From Catenulispora rubra (GTDB taxonomy: Bacteria > Actinomycetota > Actinomycetes > Streptomycetales > Catenulisporaceae), in NCBI RefSeq assembly GCF_015356825.1, contig NZ_JAACYW010000002.1, positions 1-64,000 on the forward strand: a stretch of DNA of 64,000 nt, given 5' to 3'. The notes under the pieces were generated by a model. That model was not told the DNA's origin and made no database searches. It worked only from the letters and a program-made list of their open reading frames with translations. The position numbers and the translations under genes are program-made. This document shows positions 41,885 through 51,642 of the stretch, piece after piece (position 1 is the first letter of the stretch; each line of letters opens with the position of its first letter).

Positions 41885-42579
41885 TCGGCCAAATGCTGGT
41901 CAGCGAGCTCGTGGAGCGCTACAACACCCGCGGGCCCCACGAGTATCAAAGCTCGGATAAGCCTTTGCGGCCGGATGGACCACCGGGCGGAAGCCTCATC
42001 GGCTTCCCCGGCCGTGTCAGTGGGCTTCTTTAGCCTCCGGACCATGGCCGCTGGAGTGAGACCGACGAACGAACAAGCCGAGGCAGAGATGCGGGCCGCG
42101 GGCTTCGAGCCCTGTGGGGACTTCGCTCTCGGAGCGTTGACCCCCCATGCCTCCAGATCTTGGAGGTCGCCCACAAGAGACTCCTCGACGACCGTCACGT
42201 CGCGTACAACGTCAAAGGTGCAGTGACAGGAAGAGCTGGCGATGTGGGCGGCCTCGGCTCCCGGCTCACCGACGGATGTGTCCGAGGTGTACAAGCCGGG
42301 GGAGAACGGTCCGGGAGCGTTTGAGGGTCAGTTTTCAGAAAGCAGCGACACCGCCCGAGTCTGATGGCCCGACCGACAGGGCGCCAACACCGAGGTCGAT
42401 CGAAAGGCTCCGAACCCGCCCCCACTACACCAGTGCCACCACAAAACCGCGATCGGCCGTCAAGCCGATCGCGAACACCCGTCAGCGACAGCGACAGTGA
42501 CCGTGTCCACCGGCCATGGTGTTCGGTGCCACTGCTCCCATCGTCGCCTGCGAGCCTGGGTTGTCGTGCCCGGGCCTGT
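41885..42579. other. Degraded region, no supported gene
   Basis: A short piece around 42060-42145 (QAEAEMRAAGFEPCGDF) resembles the start of small zinc-finger proteins from actinomycetes but cannot be extended. I find no other coding or structural signal. Confidence 0.35.
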
Positions 42580-43092
42580 TCACATGAGGGTCGGCGGCCG
42601 GCCGGGGCCGGCGGGGCGGGTGCCGATCAGGCCGTCGCGGACGGCGCGGAGGATTTCGAGGGCGGTGTTCAGCTTTCCGGTGTCGGCTTCGTGGCCGGCG
42701 GCGGTGGATACGGCTTGGCCCCATTCGCCGTGTACGAGGACGTAGTTGGTGCGGCCGTGCTCGGTGGTGTGGATGCTCGCGGCGCGGCCGTCTTGGGGGG
42801 ATGCGCGGCGTTCGATCAGGCCTTTGCGTTGCAGGCCGGTGAGTACGGTCGCCAGGTTCGTGCGCTGTAGGCCGGTCGCGGCCGCGATCATGCTTGGTGC
42901 CGTGCCGTCGTGTTCGCCGCCGTTTTCGTTGAGGTGGCGCATCACTGAGCCTTCCGTCTGGGTGAGCGGGACGGCTTGGGGGTCCTGGTAGCCGCGCACC
43001 TGGATCTCGCGGGCGATGACCAGGGCGAGGTCGGCGAGCTCGGCCCAGCGCGGGTCGTCGGCGGGTGCGGGGTGTCGTCGTGCTGCTGCCAT
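42580..43092 (-). CDS. MarR-family regulator of the adjacent MFS pump
   Basis: A 170-residue winged-helix regulator: LTQTEGSVMRHLNENGGEHD, TGLQRTNLATVLTGLQRKGL and wing ASPQDGRAASIHTTEHGR are the MarR signature. It is divergent from the MFS transporter with an 88-bp gap holding repeats of TAGTTAT, and so most likely represses both until a toxic ligand binds. Confidence 0.87.
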   Translation of the reverse strand: MAAARRHPAPADDPRWAELADLALVIAREIQVRGYQDPQAVPLTQTEGSVMRHLNENGGEHDGTAPSMIAAATGLQRTNLATVLTGLQRKGLIERRASPQDGRAASIHTTEHGRTNYVLVHGEWGQAVSTAAGHEADTGKLNTALEILRAVRDGLIGTRPAGPGRPPTLM

Positions 43093-43116
43093 CCGCCCAT
43101 GATACGTCAGCAGGCA

Positions 43117-43167
43117 TAGTTATTGACCGATACTAGTTATCTATCTATAGTCATGGTGAGATAACTA
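43117..43167. promoter_or_regulatory. MarR operator region
   Basis: TAGTTAT occurs at 43117-43123 and 43134-43140 in direct orientation and inverted (ATAACTA) at 43161-43167. It is A+T-rich, unlike the surroundings. It covers the divergent promoters of the marR and MFS genes. Confidence 0.55.
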
Positions 43168-43180
43168 CCTGGGAGTCGCC

Positions 43181-44647
43181 ATGACCACAACCACCCATGC
43201 TGTCCCGGGGCAGACATCGGCTCGGGCCGCTGCCCAGGCTGGGGGCCTGCACCCGTTCGGGGTGTTCCTCCTGCTGGCCGGCGCGTTCATGCCGATCATG
43301 GATTTCTTCATCACCAACGTCGCGCTACCGAGCATCGACGCGACACTGCACGCCTCCGCACCCCAGCTCGAGCTGGTGATCGCCGGTTACGGCGTCGCGT
43401 ACGCGGCGCTGCTGGTGCTCGGTGGCCGGCTCGGCGACCGCTATGGCCGACGCGGCGTCTTCCTCACAGCGCTCGTCGGCTTTGTGCTGGCCTCGCTGGC
43501 CTGTGGCCTGGCCCCCACGGCCGGGTTTCTGATCGGTGCGCGCATTGTGCAGGGCGCCACCGCCGCCCTGCTCATCCCGCAGGTGCTCGCCACGTTCCAC
43601 CACACCCTCGAGGGCGAGCGCAAGGCCCGCGCGCTCGCGTTGTACGGCGCGACCTCGGGCATAGCCGCGGTGGTCGGGCAGATCATCGGCGGGCTGCTGG
43701 TGAGCGCGGACATCGCAGGCAGCGCGTGGCGGCCGATCTTCCTGGTCAATGTGCCGGTCGGTGTCGTGGTGCTGCTGGTGGCCGCCCGGATCGTCCCGGC
43801 CACCCGCTCGCCGCATCCGGTCGGCGTCGACGTGCCCGGCACGATCCTGTTCGCCGCGACCCTCACGGCGCTGTTGGTCCCGCTCACCGAGGGCCATTCG
43901 CTGGGCTGGCCCGCCTGGACCTGGGCCCTGATCGCCCTCGCGGTCGTCCTCGGCTGCATCACCTTCCTGGTGGAGAAGCGCGCCGAGGCGCGCGGCGAGG
44001 TCCCGCTGCTCCCGCCGTCGCTGCTGCGCCTGCCGTCCATGTCCCGCGGCCTGGCCATGGTGCTGATCTTCAGTATGGGCTTCGGCGCGTTCATGTTCGT
44101 CTTCGCTCTGACCGTCCAGGACGGGCTGCACAACGACGCGCTACACGGGGGCTTGGCGATCGTGCCGATGGCGCTGCTGTTCCTGGCCGGATCGCTGTTC
44201 GCCCCCAAGCTGATCGGCCGCTTCGGCCGCGCTGCCCTCAGCGGTGGCGCGATCGTGCAGCTGGTCGGGCTGGCCTGGCTCGTCGCGATCATCGTCTCCG
44301 ACTGGCCGAGCGTGAGCCTGCTGTCCATGGCGGGGCCGCTCGCGTTGGTCGGTGCCGGACAGTCGGTGTTGTTCGCAGGGCTCTTCCGCAGCGTTATGGC
44401 GGACGTGCCGATGCATCTCGGCGGCATTGGCAGCGGCGCGCTGATCACCCTCCAACAAAGTGGTCTGGCCCTCGGCGTGGCCACCCTCGGCACTCTCTAT
44501 CTGAGCCTGGCGCCGCACGGCTACCCGCATGCGTTCTCCACTGTCGAATACATCCAGATGGGCATCGTCGTCCTGCTGGCCGTGGGCGCTGCCGCGCTGC
44601 CCAAGTTCACGAAGGCCGCCGTCCAGACCCCGGTCATCGACGCCTGA
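43181..44647 (+). CDS. MFS drug transporter, DHA2 (EmrB/QacA) type
   Basis: A 488-residue, 14-helix proton-coupled efflux pump. Motif A is GRLGDRYGRRGVF after helix 2, the helix-1 motif is GAFMPIMDFFITNVALPSI, and motif C-like glycines lie in GATSGIAAVVGQIIGGLLVS. It probably exports a hydrophobic toxic compound. GGGAG precedes the ATG. The Tat-exported protein downstream may share its transcript. Confidence 0.9.
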   Translation: MTTTTHAVPGQTSARAAAQAGGLHPFGVFLLLAGAFMPIMDFFITNVALPSIDATLHASAPQLELVIAGYGVAYAALLVLGGRLGDRYGRRGVFLTALVGFVLASLACGLAPTAGFLIGARIVQGATAALLIPQVLATFHHTLEGERKARALALYGATSGIAAVVGQIIGGLLVSADIAGSAWRPIFLVNVPVGVVVLLVAARIVPATRSPHPVGVDVPGTILFAATLTALLVPLTEGHSLGWPAWTWALIALAVVLGCITFLVEKRAEARGEVPLLPPSLLRLPSMSRGLAMVLIFSMGFGAFMFVFALTVQDGLHNDALHGGLAIVPMALLFLAGSLFAPKLIGRFGRAALSGGAIVQLVGLAWLVAIIVSDWPSVSLLSMAGPLALVGAGQSVLFAGLFRSVMADVPMHLGGIGSGALITLQQSGLALGVATLGTLYLSLAPHGYPHAFSTVEYIQMGIVVLLAVGAAALPKFTKAAVQTPVIDA

Positions 44648-44731
44648 AGACCCCCGGCGCCAGCCGTGTCCTTCCGTATCGCGGCCGGCGCCGGGCCACC
44701 GACCCGCACCACGAGATCGAGGTCCCACACC

Positions 44732-45790
44732 ATGCACCTCAACATCAACCACGACGCCACACGACGCCAGTTGCTGCGCACCGCGGCCGTCGGCGGAGGC
44801 GCGATCGCCGCAGCCTCCGTGCTGCCGAGTATCGCGCAGGCCGCTACCGGCAGCAGCGCCTCCACCGCCGGCAGTGCCAGCGCCGTGGGCGCTCTCGGCG
44901 CCCGCCGATACGTTCCCGGCGTGGACGTCCTGCCTGACCTCTCGCACAGCACTGAGGCCTTGGCCGGGCACATCCGCGGCTATTTCGAGGCGAAGAGTAC
45001 GAAGAACCTCGACTGGCAGAGCTCGTATTTCGACGCGAAGCAGTTCACGTACATCGACGCGGTCCTCGGCTGGCACTGGTACAGCAAGGCCGACCTGGAG
45101 GCTGCGCTCCAGATCTGGTACCCGAGCTGGCCTGCCGGCAGCAAGTCCTACCCGACCCGGCTGCTCGGCGACACCACCAGCGCGATCCTGATCTTCACCG
45201 ACACCCCCGGGATGTTCGGCCTGGGCCAGGTCCGCGACTACGGCGCCGTCGACTTCAACCCCGACGGCACCATCGGACGCTGGGTCGACTACTGGGACGC
45301 CCGCCAGTTCGGCGTCGCCGGCTGGCACAGCGAGGTCGAGCCGCCGGACAACTGGCCCACCGACTTCCGTGAGTCCACAGTCGGCGAGCACGCGGCGCCG
45401 CTCATGCGGACTGTCGCCCACAACCTCGCCAGTGCTTTCAGGAACCGGGACATCAATGCCGCGATGGAGCTGTTCTCCACGGACGCCGTCTACGAAGAGG
45501 TCGCGGCGCACATCCAGATCACCAGCCAGGCCAGTATCAAGGCCTACCTGACCAAGGCCGCCTCGCTCCTGCCGTATATCGGCAGCACCACCGGCGTACG
45601 CCACGTGCTGGGCGATGAAGTCGGCGGCGGCTACGAGTGGACCAACACCGGCGGCCCGATCCCGCGCGGCATCACCGCCCTTGAACTCGACCCGTGGGGC
45701 AGGATCGAGCGCTTCTCCGCGGTCTGGAACGGCGCCCTGGCCACCGGCGCCCTGCTGGCCGGCTTCGCGCAGGACGCCATCGAGTACTGA
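44732..45790 (+). CDS. Tat-exported double SnoaL/NTF2-like protein
   Basis: A 352-residue protein. The N-terminus has a twin-arginine signal, DATRRQLLRTAAVGGGAIAA, ending near the AQA-A cleavage site. Two SnoaL/NTF2-type alpha-beta domains follow (about 55-200, with DWQSSYFDAKQFTYIDAVLG; and about 215-350, with NRDINAAMELFSTDAVYEEV). Tat export suggests a folded enzyme or ligand-binding protein outside the membrane. ATG 44732 follows GAGG. It sits 84 nt after an efflux pump, so it may modify or bind the exported compound; this is inference. Confidence 0.72.
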   Translation: MHLNINHDATRRQLLRTAAVGGGAIAAASVLPSIAQAATGSSASTAGSASAVGALGARRYVPGVDVLPDLSHSTEALAGHIRGYFEAKSTKNLDWQSSYFDAKQFTYIDAVLGWHWYSKADLEAALQIWYPSWPAGSKSYPTRLLGDTTSAILIFTDTPGMFGLGQVRDYGAVDFNPDGTIGRWVDYWDARQFGVAGWHSEVEPPDNWPTDFRESTVGEHAAPLMRTVAHNLASAFRNRDINAAMELFSTDAVYEEVAAHIQITSQASIKAYLTKAASLLPYIGSTTGVRHVLGDEVGGGYEWTNTGGPIPRGITALELDPWGRIERFSAVWNGALATGALLAGFAQDAIEY

Positions 45791-46190
45791 CGCATACCCT
45801 CGTCCCGGCGCGGCCCGCGTCGCGCCGGGACTTCCCCGAAGTTCCCTCTTCGTTGCAGGAGGCGGCGATGAGCCTGCTTGCGCCGGACGCGTCGATGCTG
45901 TCGGCCACCGTCGCGCCATTGACGATGGCAGGGACCCGGCCCGATCAACGATTGTCCAGCATCCCGATTCCACCGACGCCGGGGAACATCGGCCAGACGG
46001 CCACCAAGCGCATATCGCAGACTGGCTCGGGCAGCCGCACTTCGGCTGTCATGACGGCGAAACCCGGCGCAACTCTGACCTCTCAAGTCCTCTAGCCGCG
46101 GAGTCTTGCGTTTGGGCGACATCGGCCGACTAGGATCAGAATCCTGATCACAGCGCCGTAACACTCGGCTACGGGGAGAGGCGGACCGCG
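45791..46190. other. Intergenic with an IS3-end relic
   Basis: No supported gene. A frame at 45868 behind AGGAGG has no family resemblance and overlaps the IS relic at 45943-45991. The last bases carry the GGGGAGAGG ribosome-binding site of the next gene. Confidence 0.4.
45943..45991 (-). repeat. Relic of an IS3-family terminus
   Basis: These 49 bases match the end of the IS3 element at 30895-30943 at 37 positions without gaps, 23 of the first 25 being identical. No transposase sequence is attached, so it is a solo end left by an excision or deletion. Confidence 0.55.
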
Positions 46191-48428
46191 ATGAGTCTGA
46201 CGACGTTTCTGGTGACCGCCAGCCTCAAGACGTTGGGCGCGGCGGGCGGTGCGGTCGCCAAGCGGGTTGGCGAAGGGTTTGGTAAGCCTGCCGGAGACGC
46301 GGTTGTGGAATGGATCAGCGGGCACAGCCCGACAGCCGCGCGGATGCTCAAGCGGAGGAAGCCGCTCAGCGACGCCGACGCTCACTTTCTCATGCTGCTG
46401 ATGCTGCCGCAGGTTGACTCCGAGCCCCACTTCGCAAGTCTGGTGCGTGACTGGCTGGCGCACCTCATCGACGCTGAGATCATCGGCCCGGAGTTCCAGA
46501 TGCGGCGTGCCGAGTCTGAGTATCCGCCGGACCCCAGGATCTTTGCTGATCGTGAGGTCGAGCGGGCTGCGATTGTCAACGCCGCTCACGCCGGCGGCGA
46601 TATCGCGAAGCTGTTCTATCTCGCGGGCCAGCCGAACATCGGCAAGACCGAGCTGGTTCGGCATTGGATACATCATCCGGAGACGGAGCACTTCGCCGAT
46701 GGCATCTATTATGTGGATTTGGAGACGCTGAGAGTCGGCGGGCCGGCGGATCCCGACGTGGTCGCTGCGCGGTTGCTTTTCCAGATCGGGCTGCTGCCGT
46801 CGCTGATCCCGGTGGAGCCGGGGCGGGCCATCGAGTGGTGGCGGCGGCTCACTCGCGGCCGGAGTCTGTGTGTGGTCTTCGACCACGTCACGCACTCCGG
46901 CGAGGTCGAGCCCCTGCTGCCGGTGGCGGCGGCGAGCATGGCCCTCGTGGTCGCGGACGAAGTGATCGCCGAGTTGCTGGGCGCCCACGCCGTTCATCGC
47001 GAGGTGGGCGGGTTCGGACTAGAGGCCGCGACGGAGTATTTCGATCAGGTCCTGGCTACCGGCCAGCTCGATGACGACCATGCCCTGGAACAGGTGGTGA
47101 ACGCGTGCGCCGGCATTCCCGCCGTGTTGAGGATCGTCGCCGGGATCTTGGTGAGCGAGCCCGGAAGTACGATGAGCAGCCTGGCTCGGCGACTGACCGA
47201 CGGCGCCGCGAAGATGGATGAGCTCCGCTCTGTCGGCGCGGGCACGATGCGGGTTTACGATGAGGCTTACGCGCGTCTTTCGCCGGAAGCCCAGCAGGCT
47301 TACCGGACCCTGGGGTTGCTGCCAGACCAAGGATCGGCGTTCGGAGTCGCCTGGCTTGGGGAAGTCTCCGGACTGGGAGCCTCAACGCGGCGTGCGTTTC
47401 TGGAGCTGAAGTCCCGGTACCTGATCAGGGTGGCGTTGTCCGGACCGGATCTGTCGGCCAACCAGGTGATCCGGATGCATGCCCGGGAGCTGCTCCAAGG
47501 GGCCGGGGAGTACTCGATCGCCAGGCAGGAGGAGGCGCGCGTGACACTGCGTCGCTGGTACGCCATCACCCTTCAGTACGCTGACGAGGCCATCTCTCGT
47601 AACGAGCCCCTCCGATTGGCGTCTGTCCCTCTGGATCGCGCCGCGAATCCGTTCGCCGACTCACCGGCTGCGCTGATGTGGGTGGCTGAGCACGAAGACC
47701 GGCTGGTCTCGCTGATGAACGAGGCGTTCCTCGAAGGCGACGACGACCTCGTGATCCGGATGGCTGAGGCCATGCAGACGTACTTCGTCAACCGTCGCGG
47801 CAAGGCGTTCGTCGAGGTGTACGAACTCGCGGTTACCGCCGCGCAGCGTCTTGAGAACCGGCACTATGAAGTCAGGATGCGGTGCCTGCTCTCTCGTCCC
47901 TTGCGGGAAGCCGGCCGGCTCGCCGAGGCCCGGGGCCAGGTCAACGCAGCCTCCGTGCTCGTCGAGGAGCTGCCCGCCAGCGCCGACCGCGATGAGCAGA
48001 TCCGTGACGAGAAGCTGAAGGCCTCGGTGATGGAGTTCGTCGGACTCGTCACGTTGGACGAGGGTGAGCCCGACGCGGCCTACGACTTGTTCCAAGAGGC
48101 TCGGCGCAGGCATGAGGAGATCGACAACGACCGCGGCATCGTGCTGATGTCGCAGCTGATGGGTAGGGCGCGCACCAGCTCCGGGAAGTCCGATCAGGCG
48201 GTACCGATCCTGAAGGAAGCGTTGAAGCGTGTCGGCGAACTGGACGACCGATTGCAGGGCAGGCTGTGGCTCGACCTGGCCAAGGCTCAGCTGGACGTCG
48301 GCGATGGCGAAGGGGCCGCGGCTTCCGCTGAGAAGGCCGTGCCGTTCCTGCGCGATCAGCTCATGTCTCAGGACATGAACTCGGCGAAGGAACTGCACGC
48401 ACAGGGACTGTCACTGTCCGGCGACTGA
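46191..48428 (+). CDS. STAND (NB-ARC-like) ATPase with TPR C-terminus
   Basis: A 745-residue protein. The N-terminus has a small hydrophobic/glycine segment (LKTLGAAGGAVAKRVGEGFG) of possible effector type, then a STAND ATPase with Walker A GQPNIGKTE (about 146-154; the usual second Gly is Asn-Ile) and LCVVFDHV as Walker B. The C-terminal 300 residues are TPR-like helical repeats (GEPDAAYDLFQEARRRHEEI). ATG follows GGGGAGAGG. It is probably a sensor of infection or stress; the trigger is unknown. Its end overlaps the convergent gene by 68 nt. Confidence 0.8.
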   Translation: MSLTTFLVTASLKTLGAAGGAVAKRVGEGFGKPAGDAVVEWISGHSPTAARMLKRRKPLSDADAHFLMLLMLPQVDSEPHFASLVRDWLAHLIDAEIIGPEFQMRRAESEYPPDPRIFADREVERAAIVNAAHAGGDIAKLFYLAGQPNIGKTELVRHWIHHPETEHFADGIYYVDLETLRVGGPADPDVVAARLLFQIGLLPSLIPVEPGRAIEWWRRLTRGRSLCVVFDHVTHSGEVEPLLPVAAASMALVVADEVIAELLGAHAVHREVGGFGLEAATEYFDQVLATGQLDDDHALEQVVNACAGIPAVLRIVAGILVSEPGSTMSSLARRLTDGAAKMDELRSVGAGTMRVYDEAYARLSPEAQQAYRTLGLLPDQGSAFGVAWLGEVSGLGASTRRAFLELKSRYLIRVALSGPDLSANQVIRMHARELLQGAGEYSIARQEEARVTLRRWYAITLQYADEAISRNEPLRLASVPLDRAANPFADSPAALMWVAEHEDRLVSLMNEAFLEGDDDLVIRMAEAMQTYFVNRRGKAFVEVYELAVTAAQRLENRHYEVRMRCLLSRPLREAGRLAEARGQVNAASVLVEELPASADRDEQIRDEKLKASVMEFVGLVTLDEGEPDAAYDLFQEARRRHEEIDNDRGIVLMSQLMGRARTSSGKSDQAVPILKEALKRVGELDDRLQGRLWLDLAKAQLDVGDGEGAAASAEKAVPFLRDQLMSQDMNSAKELHAQGLSLSGD

Positions 48429-49404
48429 TCGAGACCCGCAGCTCCGGCTCGAGCAGCCGACGCGCCTGGAACACCATTGCGTAGGCTGCGGCGGCAATGA
48501 CGCAGGGGTCGAAGTCCGGTGGAAGGTGGTCGGTGATGGCTTCGAACGTGCCACGGCCGCGCAGAGTGAGAATCATCCGGCCGCGAGAGACGACGGCTCG
48601 CAGGTAGGCGGCAGGGAAGCCGGCGAGGTCAACCTCCCGGTTATTGTCGGCGGCGTCGGCGCGTGCGTCGCTGCCGCCGGCCGCACGGTAGATCAGTACA
48701 GCCGCCGCGCGGACGAGCCGGGAGTTCGGGTCGCCGACATCCGCCATCAGCCGAACCCTGCCCCAGCCGACGGCCGGCTGAGACCAAGGGGCGGGCCACC
48801 TGAGGATCGCCACCTCGTCATTGCTGATGTCGCCTTGGAAATACCACGAGGTCGGCGCCGACTCGGGCCGGGACGGTAGCGGAACCGCCGTCGCCTCCTG
48901 GCCTCGGGCGGGCGCGGGCAGGTCCATCAGGCGGTAAGCGATCGTGCTGATCCGATCGAGCGACCGGCCCTGGTGGTGGAAGGCGCGCGCCGCCAAGGCC
49001 TCGGCTTGCTCGGGGACGCGGCCGTGGCCGGCGGCTTCGATGAGTGCCTCGACCTGCGGCCAGACCGGCTTTTCGGCCGCAAAGCCGGCGGCCGCCCCGG
49101 TCAGGGCGGCCGTCGGTGTGTCAGGGGCGATCTCCTCCCAGCTGAAGCAGGCCAGGGCGGTGGGCCGGCCCAGGGCCGCCGCGTAGAGGGTCACGGATCC
49201 GTGGTCGCCGATCACCGCGTCGGCGGCGATCACGGCCGCGCGCCACTCATCGTCGGGGGAGAGCAGGATCAGTCCGCGGTCCAGGGCCGGCCGCAGCCAC
49301 CGTCGGACCTGTTGTTCGGAGTGCCAAGCACGAACCGCCGGGTGCAGCACCAGAGCTACGCGATAGTCGTCCCACGGCAGGTCGGCGGTGAGCCGTTCGA
49401 TCAC
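48361..49404 (-). pseudogene. 5'-truncated glycosyltransferase-like gene
   Basis: A 347-codon frame starting abruptly in the middle of a domain: LPWDDYRVALVLHPAVRAWH, DEWRAAVIAADAVIGDHGSV and TLYAAALGRPTALACFSWEE match the C-terminal nucleotide-sugar/CDP-glycerol-transferase-like half of larger (500-600 residue) actinomycete proteins. The N-terminal half is missing; upstream is A+T-rich unrelated sequence. It may be translated but is unlikely to be active. It probably marks the right edge of the island. Confidence 0.55.
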
Positions 49405-49741
49405 AGGGACTTTAGTTTGTGGATTGTATATATACAGAAGTGAAGACTCTCCCGATTCCTGTAAGTGTCATCGCATTCGCGACGGTGATGACGGCTGGAA
49501 TGGCTCAGGAGGATGTGGCCATGCAGCGGAGCGGTGCTGGACGTGAACCGATCGTGTGCGAGCGCATCTTCTTGCCATGCTGCAGCCGGTCCTCTCATCC
49601 CGGCTGGCTGGTCGGCCGACGTGCCAGAGCCACCCGAGCGGGCCGTCGCGTATTGGCGGGCGCCGTTCACGAGCACCGGCTTGGCGCCGAACGACTGCAG
49701 GAGCTGGTGCTAAGCCTCAGCGTTCCGCAGGGCCTGCTCTG
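49405..49741. other. Intergenic, no supported gene
   Basis: It begins with an A+T-rich patch (49410-49445) that contrasts with the G+C-rich surroundings, then has no recognisable feature. Confidence 0.4.
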
Positions 49742-51583
49742 TCACCCCGCTGGTTCAGTGCGGGTGCGGCGAGGCAGACGGATGGCCATGACGCGTTCGG
49801 CGTGGTGTTCCTCGTGGGCGTCGATACGGCGCGCCGCCAGCAATTGGCGCAGGGTCAGCACGCCGTCGGCCGCTCCGGCGGCGTCGAGTATCAGGATACT
49901 GGTGACGTGGTGGACGGCCATGCGATTGGCGACGGTGCGCAGCGTTTCGCCGCCCGTTGCGGTGATCGCGGGTCGCGCCAGGTCGCGCAGTAGCTCTTTT
50001 CCGGTGGCGGCGGCCAGGTCGCCGCGGGTGACCGCGCCGCGCACGCGGCCGGCATCGTCGACCACCGGGAACAGCCGGACAGGCGGTTCCGGCGTCGTCC
50101 CGTGCGCGGATGCGACGGTGGCGAGGGCCTGGGCGACGCCGACGGTCTCCGGTAGTGCGATCGTCGGTTGCGGCTCCGTATCCCGGACCAGGTGGGTTTC
50201 CAGCGGGTCGACGGAGTATTCGCGGGTCAGGTGCAGGCCGCGGCGGGCGATCTTCTCGGTGAGGACGGATCGTTTGAGCCAGGTCACCGAAAGCAGGTAA
50301 GCGGTGCTCGCTGTGATGATCATCGGGAGGATCGCGTTGGTCTCGTGGGTGAGTTCCAGGCAGAACACGATGCCGGTCAGTGGGGAGCGCATCACCCCTC
50401 CCAGCACTCCGGCCAGGGATATCAGGGCCCAGAAGCCGGGCGACACGGTCGGGAACACGAGGGCCTCGGTGGCGCCCAGGGCGCCACCGATCATGAACAT
50501 CGGGGCCAGGACGCCGCCGGAGGTGCCGGACCCGAGGGCCAGGCCCCAGATCAGGGTCTTGATCACGAGGATCCCGATGATCAGGCCGGTTCCGGCGCGG
50601 CCGGTGAGCAGCTGGCCGATGACGTCGTAGCCCACGCCCAGGGCCCGCGGTTCGATCAGGCCGCCGGCGCCGATGATCGCGCCGCCGATCGCCGGCCACC
50701 ACATCCAATGGATCGGCAGTTTCGCGAACAGGTCTTCGGACAGGTAGACCAGGGCGGTGGCGGCGAGGGCGAGCAGGCCGGCGACGATTCCGGCGACCAC
50801 GCACAGCGGGTAGACGGGCAGGCTCAGGTGGGCCGGGACGTGTGAGCCGCCGAAGAGCGGGCCGGTGCCCAGCAGCGGGCCGCGCACCACCGTGGCGGTG
50901 ACGGTGGCGGCGGCGACCGGTATGTAGGAGCGGGGCCGCCATTCGAACAGCAGCAGCTCCACGGCCAGCAGGATCGCCGCGAGCGGTGAGTTGAAGGTGG
51001 CGGCCATCCCTGCCGCTGAGCCGGCGACCAGCAGGGTTTTGCGTTCGTCGGCGGTGACGGTGAGGAACTGGGCCAGGATCGAGCCGACGGCCCCGCCGGT
51101 CATGATGATCGGGCCTTCGGCGCCGAACGGGCCGCCGGAGCCGATGGAGATCGCCGCGGACAGCGGCTTGAGAACGGCGACCCGCGGCTGGACCTTGCTG
51201 CCGCCGACCAGGATCGCCTCGATGGCCTCAGGCATGCCGTGGCCGCGGATCTTCTCCGAGCCGTACCGGGCCATCAGTCCGATCGCCAGCCCGCCGGTCA
51301 CCGGCATGACAGCGATCAGCCACCGGTGCGGGGTGCTGCCCGGTGTGGTCGCGCTGAAGGACAGGCTCGCATGGAAGCACAGGTTGGTGACCAGGGCGAT
51401 CAGCTTGAGCAGCACCACGGCCACCAGGGCGCAGGCCGCGCCGACCGGTACGGCCAGGGCCGCGAGCGCGGTGACCCGCGGGCTGACGTGGAAGTCGCCC
51501 AGATGCGGCACCTTCGGGCCGTGGTGCCGGCCTCCGGGCGTGCCGGGGGCGTCGGGTAAGGGGTGCGCGGTCTGTGCGGGCAC
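49742..51583 (-). CDS. CLC-family chloride channel/antiporter with CBS pair
   Basis: A 613-residue membrane protein. The chloride selectivity motifs are present: GSGGPFGAEGPIIM (with the gating glutamate in AEGP), KTLLVAGSAAGMAATFNSPL, and SGTSGGVLAPMFMIGG. About 18 helices are followed by two cytoplasmic CBS domains (from about residue 465) that usually bind adenine nucleotides. The gating Glu suggests a chloride/proton exchanger. Start GTG. It lies 60 nt after a zinc-ribbon gene transcribed in the same direction from the region of operator M1. Confidence 0.9.
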   Translation of the reverse strand: MPAQTAHPLPDAPGTPGGRHHGPKVPHLGDFHVSPRVTALAALAVPVGAACALVAVVLLKLIALVTNLCFHASLSFSATTPGSTPHRWLIAVMPVTGGLAIGLMARYGSEKIRGHGMPEAIEAILVGGSKVQPRVAVLKPLSAAISIGSGGPFGAEGPIIMTGGAVGSILAQFLTVTADERKTLLVAGSAAGMAATFNSPLAAILLAVELLLFEWRPRSYIPVAAATVTATVVRGPLLGTGPLFGGSHVPAHLSLPVYPLCVVAGIVAGLLALAATALVYLSEDLFAKLPIHWMWWPAIGGAIIGAGGLIEPRALGVGYDVIGQLLTGRAGTGLIIGILVIKTLIWGLALGSGTSGGVLAPMFMIGGALGATEALVFPTVSPGFWALISLAGVLGGVMRSPLTGIVFCLELTHETNAILPMIITASTAYLLSVTWLKRSVLTEKIARRGLHLTREYSVDPLETHLVRDTEPQPTIALPETVGVAQALATVASAHGTTPEPPVRLFPVVDDAGRVRGAVTRGDLAAATGKELLRDLARPAITATGGETLRTVANRMAVHHVTSILILDAAGAADGVLTLRQLLAARRIDAHEEHHAERVMAIRLPRRTRTEPAG

Positions 51584-51642
51584 GGCGGTTGGGCGCCTTC
51601 CGATAGGGACGGGATGATGTCGAACGGTGCGGATGCGGGCGC

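Noticed and set aside
42060-42240. A possible small zinc-finger gene start (QAEAEMRAAGFEPCGDF)
   Set aside because: No cysteine pairs follow and the frame breaks after about 25 residues; noted only as degraded sequence.
45868-46095. A 75-codon frame with AGGAGG five bases before its ATG
   Set aside because: It overlaps an IS3-end relic and has no family resemblance; the Shine-Dalgarno match is likely fortuitous.
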